DNA from: Streptomyces albicerus
GTDB lineage: Bacteria; Actinomycetota; Actinomycetes; Streptomycetales; Streptomycetaceae
Direction: 5' to 3'
NCBI RefSeq assembly: GCF_008905045.1
Contig: NZ_VWMY01000032.1
Span: 1 to 64,000, forward strand
Length of the DNA stretch: 64,000 nt
Part shown: positions 33,596-41,973 of the stretch, in pieces
How the letters are laid out: every line of letters begins with the position of its first letter
Position numbering within the stretch: the stretch's first letter is position 1
Program-made: the position numbers and the translations under genes
The notes under the pieces: model-generated
The model's database searches: none
Told to the model about the DNA's origin: nothing
Seen by the model: the letters and a program-made list of their open reading frames with translations, nothing else

Positions 33596-34248
33596 AGCCG
33601 GTATCCCTCTCCCTTGTCGGCGACGATCAGGCCGGGGTCGCCGAGTTTGCCGCGCAGCCGGCTGACCGCGGCGCGGACCGCGCTGGTACGCGGGTCGAGG
33701 TGCTCGTCCCAGACGGTGCGGACGAGCTCGTCGTGCGGCACCGGCGCTCCACCGGCGCTCAGCAGCAGGTGCAAAACCGCGAACTCCTTCAGGGTCAGCT
33801 CCAGCGGGCGGCCGTCCACGGACACCTCGCGCCGCGTCTCATCCAGCGTGATGCTCCCGAAACGCAGCACGGCGGGGGGCGGCTTCGGCGCACGGCGGCT
33901 CAACGCCCGTACGCGGGCGACGAGTTCGGCGAAGTCGAAGGGCTTGGCGAGGTAGTCGTCCGCGCCGAGCGTCGTAAGGCCGTAGATCTTGTCCGTGAGC
34001 TCGCCGGCCGCGGTCAGCATCAGAATCCGCGGCGGGTCGGCGAGTTCACGCAGCCGCCTGCACACCTCGTCACCGCTCATGACCGGGAGGTCGCGGTCGA
34101 GGAGCAACACGTCGTACGCGGTGAGCAGGCACATCCGCTCGGCCTCCGCCCCGGTGGCGGCGATGTCGACCGCCATCGCCTGCCGGCGAAGGCCGGTGGC
34201 GATGGTGCGGGCGAGAACGCGGTGGTCTTCGGCTACCAGGACTCTCAT
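33586..34248 (-). CDS. OmpR/PhoB-family response regulator
   Basis: The product is 220 residues from the ATG at 34248; an in-frame GTG two codons upstream is also possible. The receiver domain carries VLVAEDHRV, the phospho-acceptor in DVLLLDRDLPVMSG, LMLTAAGE and the Lys in ADDYLAKPFDFAEL. The winged-helix output has LTLKEFAVLHLLLSAGG, TSAVRAAVSRLRGKLGDPGL and GEGYRLCD. It precedes and overlaps the HAMP kinase gene. It is divergent from the exporter operon, and the shared promoter carries repeated TTATsCsGCTG elements that suit an OmpR-type dimer. Confidence 0.95.
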   Translation of the reverse strand: MRVLVAEDHRVLARTIATGLRRQAMAVDIAATGAEAERMCLLTAYDVLLLDRDLPVMSGDEVCRRLRELADPPRILMLTAAGELTDKIYGLTTLGADDYLAKPFDFAELVARVRALSRRAPKPPPAVLRFGSITLDETRREVSVDGRPLELTLKEFAVLHLLLSAGGAPVPHDELVRTVWDEHLDPRTSAVRAAVSRLRGKLGDPGLIVADKGEGYRLCD

Positions 34249-34274
34249 GTCCACATGAAACCAAGATCACGGTT

Positions 34275-34370
34275 CAGCCGGATAAGGACGCGGAGCGGTG
34301 TGCTCCAAGCCTGTCGGCGCTGTAGGGGCCGGACGGGCCTTTATGCCGCTGTAACACCCTTATCCCGCTG
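34275..34370. promoter_or_regulatory. Three TTATsCsGCTG elements in a divergent promoter
   Basis: TTATGCCGCTG (34341) and TTATCCCGCTG (34360) form a direct repeat 19 bases apart, 28-57 bases upstream of the first exporter gene. An inverted copy, CAGCCGGATAA (34275), lies just upstream of the response regulator gene. Direct repeats of this kind are typical OmpR-family operators. Confidence 0.5.
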
Positions 34371-34397
34371 CACACAGCAGGCTGCTTCTGTCTGGGC

Positions 34398-35672
34398 ATG
34401 AACTTCGTCAAGCGCGCCGGGATGAGCCTTGGTGCCAGAAGATCCAGGACCGCCGCCCTGCTGGCGATCTTCGTCGTCATCTGCACCCTGCTCCTCGCCG
34501 GCTTCCTGCTGCAGGCCGCCGCCACCCGCCAGGAGGCCGAAGCGCAGCGCACCATCGGCGTCGACGTCACCGTCAAGCAAACGGGCCTCACCCCGGCCCT
34601 CGCCGACCGGCTCGGCGCCTCGGACCTGGTGCACCGCTACAACCCAGAGCTTCCAGTGCGGGCCGGGGCGCGCGGCTTCACACCACTGGCGTCGAATGCG
34701 CCGAAGCCGGGCGGCACCGGAGCCGAGGAGAAGGAACAGGCCACGCTGGCCGTGAACGGCGTCCGTGACTCGGGCATGCTGCTGCCCTTTTCGTACGGCT
34801 CGACGAAGATCACGGCGGGCCGCGGCATCACCCCTGAGGACGCGGACCGCGACGTCGCCATGATCGAGCAGCGCTTGGCCGACAAGAACCACCTCAAGGT
34901 CGGCGACACCATGCAGGTGCGGTCGTCGGACGGCAAGCGCACGGTACCGCTGACGGTCGTCGGCATCTTCCAGGACCCGATGCAGGATCCGACGAACTGG
35001 ACGCCGCCGCACGAACTGCCCGGCAACGCGCTGTACGTACCGGTGAGCACGGCCCAGAAAGTCGGAACCGGCAGCGAGACGGTCAGCGAGGCGGTGTTCA
35101 AGATCGCTTCGCCGGGCCAGGCCGAGCAGCTGCACGCCGAGGCCGAGCGACTCCTCGGCAAGGGCAGGTTCGACTTCCGCGTCAACGACAAGGCGTACCG
35201 GGACCAGGTCCGCCCCATCCAGCAGGTCGGCACGTTCGCGGGACTGATCGTCTGGGTGATCGCCCTGGCCGGAGCACTGATCCTCGGCCTCATCGTGACG
35301 CTGCAGATCCGCGAGCGGCGCGCTGAGCTCGGGGTGCTGCTCTCGATGGGCGAGAAGAAGTGGAAGCTCATCGGCCAGCACGCCGTGGAGGTGGCTGCCG
35401 TGGCCCTGCCCGCCGTCGCGATCGCCGCTCTGGCCGGCTCGCTCGCCGGACAGTCCGCGGGTGACGCGCTCCTCGACGGCCGGAGCGGCAAGCCGGTCAC
35501 GTCGGCCGGTGCGCCGGATGCCGAGATCGCTCCGCCCATGGTGCGCGTCGAGCCCGCCACCGTCGGCAAGGTCGCCGGCATCGGGCTCGGGATCTCCCTG
35601 GTCTCCACCGTCATCCCGGGCATCGGGATCCTCCGTCTGCACCCCCGCTCCATCCTCGCCGACACCGAGTAG
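34398..35672 (+). CDS. FtsX-like ABC transporter permease 1
   Basis: The product is 424 residues. A first membrane segment (about 18-42) is followed by an extracellular MacB-type domain to about 265, with EKEQATLAVNGVRDSGMLLP, GRGITPEDADRDVAMIEQRL and LKVGDTMQVRSSDGK. Three membrane segments complete the FtsX pattern, with the cytoplasmic loop QIRERRAELGVLLSMGEKKW. Its first eight residues, MNFVKRAG, are identical to those of permease 2, so the two arose by duplication. They probably form a heterodimer powered by the ATPase two genes downstream, exporting a peptide, antibiotic or lipid-linked substrate. Confidence 0.92.
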   Translation: MNFVKRAGMSLGARRSRTAALLAIFVVICTLLLAGFLLQAAATRQEAEAQRTIGVDVTVKQTGLTPALADRLGASDLVHRYNPELPVRAGARGFTPLASNAPKPGGTGAEEKEQATLAVNGVRDSGMLLPFSYGSTKITAGRGITPEDADRDVAMIEQRLADKNHLKVGDTMQVRSSDGKRTVPLTVVGIFQDPMQDPTNWTPPHELPGNALYVPVSTAQKVGTGSETVSEAVFKIASPGQAEQLHAEAERLLGKGRFDFRVNDKAYRDQVRPIQQVGTFAGLIVWVIALAGALILGLIVTLQIRERRAELGVLLSMGEKKWKLIGQHAVEVAAVALPAVAIAALAGSLAGQSAGDALLDGRSGKPVTSAGAPDAEIAPPMVRVEPATVGKVAGIGLGISLVSTVIPGIGILRLHPRSILADTE

Positions 35673-35685
35673 CCGGCCACCGACA

Positions 35686-35723
35686 CCGCATGGACCAGCC
35701 AGCATCGCCGCATGGACCAGCCA
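35686..35723. repeat. 16-base direct repeat between the permease genes
   Basis: CCGCATGGACCAGCCA occurs at 35686 and 35708, 22 bases apart, in the 100-base gap between the two permease genes. It is probably a local duplication; a regulatory role is not evident. Confidence 0.7.
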
Positions 35724-35772
35724 CCGACATCACACGACCACCCACCGGCACGCGCCGAGAGAGCCGATACCC

Positions 35773-37158
35773 ATGAACTTCGTCAAACGCGCAGGGTTCA
35801 GCCTGTGGGCCCGCAAGGGCCGCACCCTGATCACCCTCGCCACCTTCCTCGTCATCTCCGTGATGGTGCTGGCCGGTGTCCTGATCAACGACGCGACGGC
35901 CCAGGCCGAGCAGGACGCCAAGCGCTCTGTGGGCGCCGAGGTCAACCTCGAGATGGATATGGGCGCCATGGGAGGCGCCGGTGGCGGCGGCCTGCAGGCC
36001 CCGCGCATCGACGCCGCGACCGTCGACAAGCTCGGGGCGCTGCCCCAGGTGCAGAAGTACACCTACTCGATGTGGGACCGCGCCATCCTCAAGGGCAAGT
36101 TCAAGCTGGTCGAGGGCGGCCCGGCCGACCCCATGGGCCCCGGCGGCACCCCGAGCATCGGCGTGCTCGACTCCTCGCTGCTGCCCGACTTCCGCAGCGG
36201 CAAGTTCAAGCTCCTGTCCGGTGAGCACCTCACGGCCGCCGACAAGGACAAGAAGCAACTGCTGATCGAGGAGCGGCTGGCCAGGAAGAACGGTCTCAAG
36301 ATCGGCGACAGGATCACACTGACCGGCAACGACGAGAAGACCACGGCCGACTTCACCGTTGGCGGCGTCTACCGCGACCCGCGACCCAGCACCGAACCCG
36401 AGCCGGAGCACCTCGTCAACCCAGCCAACATGCTGTACGGAACAGTGGGCGGCCTCTCCGCACTCGGGTCCGAAGGGAAGGGGCCGCTGCAGGTCGACAA
36501 GGCGACGTTCCTCCTCCAGGACGCCGATGTGCAGGGCGCGTTCAAGGACGAGGCGAAGCGGATCGCCGGCTCGGCGCTCGATGGCTTCAAGCTGGACGCC
36601 AACGACAAGGCCATCCAGCAGATGACGGGCCCGCTCAAGAGCATCCGCTCCACGGCCACCGTCGCCATGTGGCTGATGGCCATCGCCGGCGCAGCCGTCC
36701 TGACCCTCCTGGTCAACCTCGCCGTCAAGCAACGTCGCAAGGAGTACGGCGTCCTGCTGGCCATGGGCGAGAAGAAGAGCAAGCTCATCGCCCAACAGGC
36801 CCTGGAGATCGTCGTGGTGGCCGCCATCGCCATCGGGGTGAGTTCCCTGTTCGCCCCGAGCCTGACCCAGAGCGCCGGCCAGTCCCTGCTCGGCAACGAA
36901 GCCTCCGCCGCCAAGCAGAAGCTCGACTCGTGGCAGCCCCCGGGCCCCGGCAGCACCGGGCTCAGCGAGGGCATCGACATGGACGACCAGCCGGTCGAGA
37001 ACGCCGATCCCATCGACAAGATCACCGTGGCGCTCGACCCGGCGGACGTCGTCGCCGTAGGCGCCATCGGCCTCGGCATCGGCCTCCTCGCCACCGCCAT
37101 CCCGGGCGGTGCCGTGCTGCGCCTCAGCCCCCGCACCATCCTCACGAAGGGCAAGTGA
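35773..37158 (+). CDS. FtsX-like ABC transporter permease 2
   Basis: The product is 461 residues, with the same plan as permease 1: one membrane segment (FVKRAGFSLWARKGRTLITL and following), a large extracellular domain, then three membrane segments with the loop QRRKEYGVLLAMGEKKSKLI. The extracellular domain has a Gly/Met-rich insert (MDMGAMGGAGGGGLQ) and conserved SGEHLTAADKDKKQLLIEER and NGLKIGDRITLTGNDE. An extra acidic loop (GIDMDDQPVENADPID) sits before the last segment. It ends six bases before the ATPase start, so the two are coupled. Confidence 0.92.
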   Translation: MNFVKRAGFSLWARKGRTLITLATFLVISVMVLAGVLINDATAQAEQDAKRSVGAEVNLEMDMGAMGGAGGGGLQAPRIDAATVDKLGALPQVQKYTYSMWDRAILKGKFKLVEGGPADPMGPGGTPSIGVLDSSLLPDFRSGKFKLLSGEHLTAADKDKKQLLIEERLARKNGLKIGDRITLTGNDEKTTADFTVGGVYRDPRPSTEPEPEHLVNPANMLYGTVGGLSALGSEGKGPLQVDKATFLLQDADVQGAFKDEAKRIAGSALDGFKLDANDKAIQQMTGPLKSIRSTATVAMWLMAIAGAAVLTLLVNLAVKQRRKEYGVLLAMGEKKSKLIAQQALEIVVVAAIAIGVSSLFAPSLTQSAGQSLLGNEASAAKQKLDSWQPPGPGSTGLSEGIDMDDQPVENADPIDKITVALDPADVVAVGAIGLGIGLLATAIPGGAVLRLSPRTILTKGK

Positions 37159-37164
37159 CCCGCC

Positions 37165-37872
37165 ATGACCAGCGCCACCACCACCCCGCCCGTCCTGCGC
37201 CTCGCCGACGTCAGCCACACCTACGTCGGCCAGCGCCGCAGGACGACGGTACTCAAGGGCATCGACTACGCCTTTGAACGCGGCACGTTCTACACCATCC
37301 TGGGCCCCTCGGGCAGCGGCAAGACCACCCTGCTCAGCCTCGCCAGCGGGCTCGACACCCCCACCAAGGGCACGATCAGCTTCGACGGACAGGACCTCAC
37401 CAAGCTCGGGCTCGGCAGCTACCGCAACAAGCACGCCGCCACGATCTTCCAGCAGTACAACCTCCTCACCTACATGACCGCCCTTCAGAACGTCACCACC
37501 GCCATGGAAATCACCGGCGCCAAGCCCGCGACCGGAAGCCGCAGGACCCGCGCCCTGCAGCTCCTCGAGAAGATCGGCCTCGACAAGGCCATGGCCACCC
37601 GCAATGTGCTGCAGCTCTCCGGCGGCCAGCAACAGCGCGTCGCCATCGCCCGCGCCCTCGCCTGCGACGTCGACATCCTCTTCGCCGACGAACCCACCGG
37701 AAACCTCGACGAGGACACCGCCCAGGGCATCATCGACACCTTCCGCGAACTCGCCCACGAGCAGGGCAAATGCGTGGTCGTCGTCACCCACTCCCAGCAG
37801 CTGGCCACGCAGTCCGACCGCGTTCTCAACCTGCGCAAGGGCAAGCTCACGGAGCAGGTGAACGCGCGATGA
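37165..37872 (+). CDS. ABC transporter ATPase (MacB/LolD type)
   Basis: The product is 235 residues, a single nucleotide-binding domain. Walker A is GPSGSGKTTL, the Q loop lies in TIFQQYNLLTYMTALQNV, the signature is LSGGQQQRVAIARALA, Walker B is ILFADEPTGNLD, and the H loop is VVVVTHSQQLATQ. The length and the ADEPTGNLD form are typical of ATPases that drive FtsX-type permeases by mechanotransmission rather than a translocation channel. It completes the three-gene exporter controlled by the divergent two-component system. Confidence 0.95.
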   Translation: MTSATTTPPVLRLADVSHTYVGQRRRTTVLKGIDYAFERGTFYTILGPSGSGKTTLLSLASGLDTPTKGTISFDGQDLTKLGLGSYRNKHAATIFQQYNLLTYMTALQNVTTAMEITGAKPATGSRRTRALQLLEKIGLDKAMATRNVLQLSGGQQQRVAIARALACDVDILFADEPTGNLDEDTAQGIIDTFRELAHEQGKCVVVVTHSQQLATQSDRVLNLRKGKLTEQVNAR

Positions 37873-37976
37873 GTAGCCGTGCCCGCACGGCCAGACGGAC
37901 GACCGCCGCCAGAGCGAAGAGCCATCCGATCAACATCGTTCGCCACCGCCGAGCGCCGAAAGCACCCAGCCGGTAA
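37869..37976 (+). CDS. Very small Arg-rich ORF after the ATPase
   Basis: An ATG overlapping the ATPase stop (ATGA) starts a 35-residue basic frame, MSSRARTARRTTAARAKSHP and onward. The overlap is suggestive, but no family is known. The opposite strand gives a hydrophobic frame (MLIGWLFALAAVVRLAVRA) over the same bases, so coding strand and reality are both uncertain. The remaining bases to 38205 hold the terminator and a palindrome. Confidence 0.2.
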   Translation: MSSRARTARRTTAARAKSHPINIVRHRRAPKAPSR

Positions 37977-38033
37977 AGAGCGTAGCCACGCCTGATCCCT
38001 CATTGGATGGTGGATTGGCCCCACTGAAGGATT

Positions 38034-38064
38034 CCCTGACCCCGGTCTGTGACCGGGGTCAGGG
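38034..38064 (+). terminator. Terminator of the exporter operon
   Basis: A perfect 14-bp stem, CCCTGACCCCGGTC, with loop TGT and its exact complement, lies about 160 bases after the ATPase stop. It separates the exporter operon from the GH106 gene. Confidence 0.75.
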
Positions 38065-38136
38065 AGGGAAGCGCCATGTCCGGTGCCCGCGGGACCGAAG
38101 GAGCCCGGTCGCATACCTTCGTTGGCCGCCGCTAGA

Positions 38137-38150
38137 CCATCGGCCGATGG
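38137..38150. promoter_or_regulatory. Palindrome upstream of the GH106 gene
   Basis: CCATCGGCCGATGG is a perfect 14-base palindrome ending 55 bases before the GH106 start. It is a candidate operator, but no cognate regulator is encoded nearby. Confidence 0.4.
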
Positions 38151-38205
38151 CGGCGACCATTCCCCCTCCCCAGGCTGAGGTCAACTCGCGGGGAGAGGAC
38201 GGTAG

Positions 38206-41200
38206 ATGACCACCGACCAGAATGACTCCGGCATCGACCGACGTATGTTCCTCGGTGGCTTCGGAGCCCTCGGCGCGACCCTGATGCTGCCGGGCGCAGC
38301 CGCGCCTCCCTTCCCGGACAGCAACCCGACCGCAACGAGTAAGACCTCCGCGGACGGCCACCTGGCGGAGACGTTCCGGGACCCTGGCCCGCGGCTTCGC
38401 CCCCGGGTCACGTGGTGGTGGCCCGGTCCGGCCGTGAAGGACACCGAACTCCGCGCCGAAATCGGGGAAATGGTGAAGGCCGGCTTCGGTGGCGCGCAAT
38501 TCTTCGAGACCCCCGGCCTCGCCCACCCGAACGACCGGCGTCCGCCCGAACGGTTCCTGTGGGGCACGCCCCACTGGGCCCGCCGCATCGAGACGGCTCT
38601 GCGGGCGGCACGTGACCACGACTTCCGCATCGACTTCCAGGTGAGCTCGGGCTGGCCGTGGAACAGCCCTGCCGTGTCCGGCCGGTTCTCCCCCCTCGCC
38701 CAGCAGCAGCTTGTGTTCGGTCATCGGGAAGTGACGGGGCCATCCAGGTTCAGCGGCGCCCCGCCGCGGCCCGGCGACGTAAACCCACGCACCGCGCGGC
38801 TGGTGGCCGTCGTGGCCGCTCGGCTCCAGGCACCGGCAGTCCTGGACGCGGAACACACCATGGACCTCACGCCGACCCTGGACGGGCAGGGCAGGGTGCA
38901 CTGGACGGTACCCGCGGGGCGATGGGTCGTGTTCGGGTTCTGGCAGGTGCCCACCGGCCAGCAGTCGAACGACAGCACGAGGCCGAACGACCCCCTGGTG
39001 CTGGACCAGCTCAACCCGGACGCCACCAGGGCGGCAACCGCCGACCTCGGCCGGCGCCTCCTCAACCACCTCGGGCCACTCGCCGCCGAGGTGGCCGACC
39101 GCTTCCATGAGGACTCACTGGAGTTCCAGTTCACCGGCCTGCTGTGGACCGGCCGGTTCCTGGAGGAGTTCCGTGCTCGCCGGGGCTATGACCTGACCGG
39201 CTTCCTCCCGGCGCTGGCCGTCGTCGGCTGGCACTCCGACGACCTCGAGGCCGGCGAACAGGTCTACGACTACGCCAGCAGTGTCGGCCGACGCATCCGG
39301 CACGACTACAACGAGACTCTGACGGAGCTGTGGGTGGACAACCACGTGCGCCCGGCACGCGCGTGGGCTCGTGGCCACGGCCTTGACTTCCAGGGGCGCG
39401 GGCACATGCTGACCATGGACGTCGTCGCCGTCAACAAGGCGTACGTAGCTCCGGACGCCGACCCGTTCGACGGCCCGGTCGGCTTCACACGGACCATCAC
39501 GTCGGGCGGCCGCCTGGCCGGGCACGAGTTCGCTTCGCTCGAGATCGGGGACATCACCCACGGCGACTACATGATCACCCCCGAGGCCTTGAAGTACGTT
39601 GCCGACAAGGGCTTCGTCGGTGGAGCGAACGAGCTGGTCCTCCACGGATACCCCTACAAGACCGCTCACGGCGCGGGCTGGCCCTCGTGGTGGCCGTGGT
39701 CTTCCGAGTACGACCTCGCCGGACGGGAGTTCGGGTTCGGTGAAGGGTTCACTCCGGCGCTCCCGCTGTGGCGGCACCTGCGACCGCTCACCGACTACTT
39801 CGCCCGGGCGCAGACGGTACTCAGGGCGGGGCATCCGGTCACCGACATCGCCGTCTACCGCGATGTCCAGGGATACGGCCGGGTCGACGACCCGCGCACG
39901 GACGAGCGCGGCGATCCGCTGCTGAACGCCGCCCTGGCCGGGTCGGGATACAGCTTCGACATGGTCAACCCCGGTTCCCTCGCCCAAGAGGACACAGCGG
40001 TGCGGGACGGGCGGCTGGTGGTGCGAGCACCGGGCTATGCCGCACTGGTCGTCGAGTTGGACGCGTCGAAGCACCAGGGCGTGGTCGACTGCAGCGACGC
40101 CATGTCCGCGGTCGTGGCGCGGCGGCTGGTGACCTTCGCGCGCGACGGCCTGCCGATCGTGTTCGTCGGCCGCTTCCCCGACCGGGGGGTGAGCTACCGA
40201 GACCCCCAGCGGGAGGACGTGTTGGTGCGCGACGCCGTGGCGCACCTCCGGCGTTCGCCGCGGGTCCGGCTGGTACGGGACGAGGCCGGCGTGCCCGCGG
40301 CGCTCGAGCAGCTCGGTGTCCGGCCCGATGTGTCGTTCGACCGTCCGCAGCAGGTGTACGGCGTGCACCGGCGGACTCCCACGGGCGACTACTGGTTCCT
40401 GTGCAACACGTCAGCCGCCTTTGACGAGACCATCCGACTCGTCGGCGGTGCGACCGCACGCTTCACGGCCTCCTTCGCGGTCGGCGACCGGGCTCCTGAC
40501 CTCTGGGACCTGTGGACCGGCGAGGTCCGCCCACTGGGCCGCTTCCGGGTCGGCGACGGGCGAATCGCGGTACCGGTCGAGCTGGCCCCCGGCGAGAGCA
40601 CGGTGATCGGTTTCGAACGGCCCGTCAGCCAGCACATCGAGTCCACCACCGCGGAAGCCGTCGTCGTCCGCGGGCACGAACTGCGCCTGCGCTCCACCGG
40701 ACCAGGCGCCGCGACCGCCCGGCTCGACGACGGACGGACGGTCACGGTCGACTTCGGGGCACTCCCCCGCCCGCTGGAGCCGGAGCACTGGTCGCTGCAC
40801 GTGGAAGGCGCGGTCCCGAGCGGGCAGGAACGCCACACGCTCCGCCTCGAACGGCTGGCGGACTGGCGGACCATTCCCCGGCTGCGGGCGACGTCGGGCA
40901 CCGGCACCTACCGGACGGCGGTCATGCTCGACGAGCACTGGACCGGTCGGGGCCGCGGCGCCTACCTCGAACTCGGCCGCGTCGAGGGCGGCGTCCAGGT
41001 CCGGGTCAACGGCCGGCGCGTCCACCCGGCCAGCGTCGCCCCGCCCCGGATCGACATCGGCGCCTCGTTACGGCCGGGCCGGAACGTCATCGAGGTCGAG
41101 GTCACCACGACCCTGAAGAACCAGCTGACCGCGCTCGCTGAGAAGGGCGTACCCGGCTACTCCCGCTTCCTCAAACGCCCCGTCAGGACACAGCCCTACG

Positions 41201-41256
41201 GGCTGCTCGGACCGGTACGCCTCATCCCCTACGCCGAGCACGGCATCAAGGCGTGA
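38206..41256 (+). CDS. Secreted GH106-type alpha-L-rhamnosidase
   Basis: The product is 1016 residues. A twin-arginine signal (IDRRMFLGGFGALGATLMLP) is followed by a long catalytic module that begins RPRVTWWWPGPAVKDTELRA and GGAQFFETPG, with IDFQVSSGWPW and RFHEDSLEFQFTGLLW containing the likely catalytic carboxylates. A C-terminal beta-sandwich reads WRTIPRLRATSGTGTYRTAV, AYLELGRVEGGVQVRVNGRR and GRNVIEVEVTTTLKNQL. GH106 enzymes remove alpha-L-rhamnose from pectin side chains, often with calcium. Codon 955 is TTA, so full-length synthesis should need bldA. The gene stands alone between a terminator and a Cys-rich protein. Confidence 0.88.
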   Translation: MTTDQNDSGIDRRMFLGGFGALGATLMLPGAAAPPFPDSNPTATSKTSADGHLAETFRDPGPRLRPRVTWWWPGPAVKDTELRAEIGEMVKAGFGGAQFFETPGLAHPNDRRPPERFLWGTPHWARRIETALRAARDHDFRIDFQVSSGWPWNSPAVSGRFSPLAQQQLVFGHREVTGPSRFSGAPPRPGDVNPRTARLVAVVAARLQAPAVLDAEHTMDLTPTLDGQGRVHWTVPAGRWVVFGFWQVPTGQQSNDSTRPNDPLVLDQLNPDATRAATADLGRRLLNHLGPLAAEVADRFHEDSLEFQFTGLLWTGRFLEEFRARRGYDLTGFLPALAVVGWHSDDLEAGEQVYDYASSVGRRIRHDYNETLTELWVDNHVRPARAWARGHGLDFQGRGHMLTMDVVAVNKAYVAPDADPFDGPVGFTRTITSGGRLAGHEFASLEIGDITHGDYMITPEALKYVADKGFVGGANELVLHGYPYKTAHGAGWPSWWPWSSEYDLAGREFGFGEGFTPALPLWRHLRPLTDYFARAQTVLRAGHPVTDIAVYRDVQGYGRVDDPRTDERGDPLLNAALAGSGYSFDMVNPGSLAQEDTAVRDGRLVVRAPGYAALVVELDASKHQGVVDCSDAMSAVVARRLVTFARDGLPIVFVGRFPDRGVSYRDPQREDVLVRDAVAHLRRSPRVRLVRDEAGVPAALEQLGVRPDVSFDRPQQVYGVHRRTPTGDYWFLCNTSAAFDETIRLVGGATARFTASFAVGDRAPDLWDLWTGEVRPLGRFRVGDGRIAVPVELAPGESTVIGFERPVSQHIESTTAEAVVVRGHELRLRSTGPGAATARLDDGRTVTVDFGALPRPLEPEHWSLHVEGAVPSGQERHTLRLERLADWRTIPRLRATSGTGTYRTAVMLDEHWTGRGRGAYLELGRVEGGVQVRVNGRRVHPASVAPPRIDIGASLRPGRNVIEVEVTTTLKNQLTALAEKGVPGYSRFLKRPVRTQPYGLLGPVRLIPYAEHGIKA

Positions 41257-41379
41257 CTCGCCCGGCGCGCCTGGTGCGGTGGGGGTCGGGCGCGGCTGCC
41301 GAGTCATGGCTGACCGCTTTCGGTGCGGGCGCGCACGACGCTGTCCGTGCGAGTGCGCAGAACGGTGAAGGAGTACGTC

Positions 41380-41781
41380 GTGAGGTCGCAGACCGGGCCG
41401 GTCACACGGCCCTCGACCGGGGAGGCCGGGGCGGGCGCCTACGGCGACTTCATCCAGAAGCTGTGCACGCGCTGCGGGGCCGACACGACCATCGTGGCGG
41501 TAGGCGCCCGCCAGTACGCCGGCCAGGTCCAGCAGGTGGTCAAGGCGCGTAACGACGCCGGCGACAGCCGGGTCCGCTACTGGTTCCTCGACGACTCGGG
41601 CCTGGACTTCCTCGGCTGCGACTGGCACTGCTCGGCCCACGACGACCGAGTCACGGCGGACCTGCTGCGCTTGCTGTCGAGCGGGGCGCGCAGGCGCCGG
41701 CCGCTCAGCCCTGCACCCGGCGGTCAGGAACGCACCGGCCGGGGCGCCGTGGGCAGAAACGGACCTAAGCGGTCTCGGTGA
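41380..41781 (+). CDS. Small Cys/His-rich protein of unknown function
   Basis: The product is 133 residues from the GTG at 41380, which has AAGGAG six bases upstream. A CTRCGAD motif near residue 30 and GCDWHCSAHDD near residue 80 could together bind zinc. Between them lies AVGARQYAGQVQQVVKARND and RVRYWFLDDSGLDFL, which looks conserved. The tail is basic and low in complexity. I do not know the family function. It is soluble and precedes the phosphatase gene by 192 bases in the same direction. Confidence 0.65.
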   Translation: MRSQTGPVTRPSTGEAGAGAYGDFIQKLCTRCGADTTIVAVGARQYAGQVQQVVKARNDAGDSRVRYWFLDDSGLDFLGCDWHCSAHDDRVTADLLRLLSSGARRRRPLSPAPGGQERTGRGAVGRNGPKRSR

Positions 41782-41973
41782 AGTCCGGTGCGGTATGGCA
41801 GCGCTTTGAAGGGGCGCTGGGCTGTATCGATAGGCGGCTCCGCCGCGTGGGCGCGACCAGCCACGATGCACCCGCAGACGACACACCGGACATCCAGCGA
41901 AGCGCTTAGGCTGGAAACTGGCGGCTGGAAACCAGCCCTGACGGGCACAGTTGTCCGGACGGAGGCGTGGCGC

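Noticed and set aside
32261..33955. 564-codon plus-strand open frame opposite the OmpR-type system
   Set aside because: Antisense to a kinase and regulator with all catalytic boxes; composition typical of GC-rich shadow frames.
35611..37791. 726-codon minus-strand open frame opposite the exporter genes
   Set aside because: Antisense to permease 2 and the ATPase, both of which have strong motifs; the antisense product is low-complexity.
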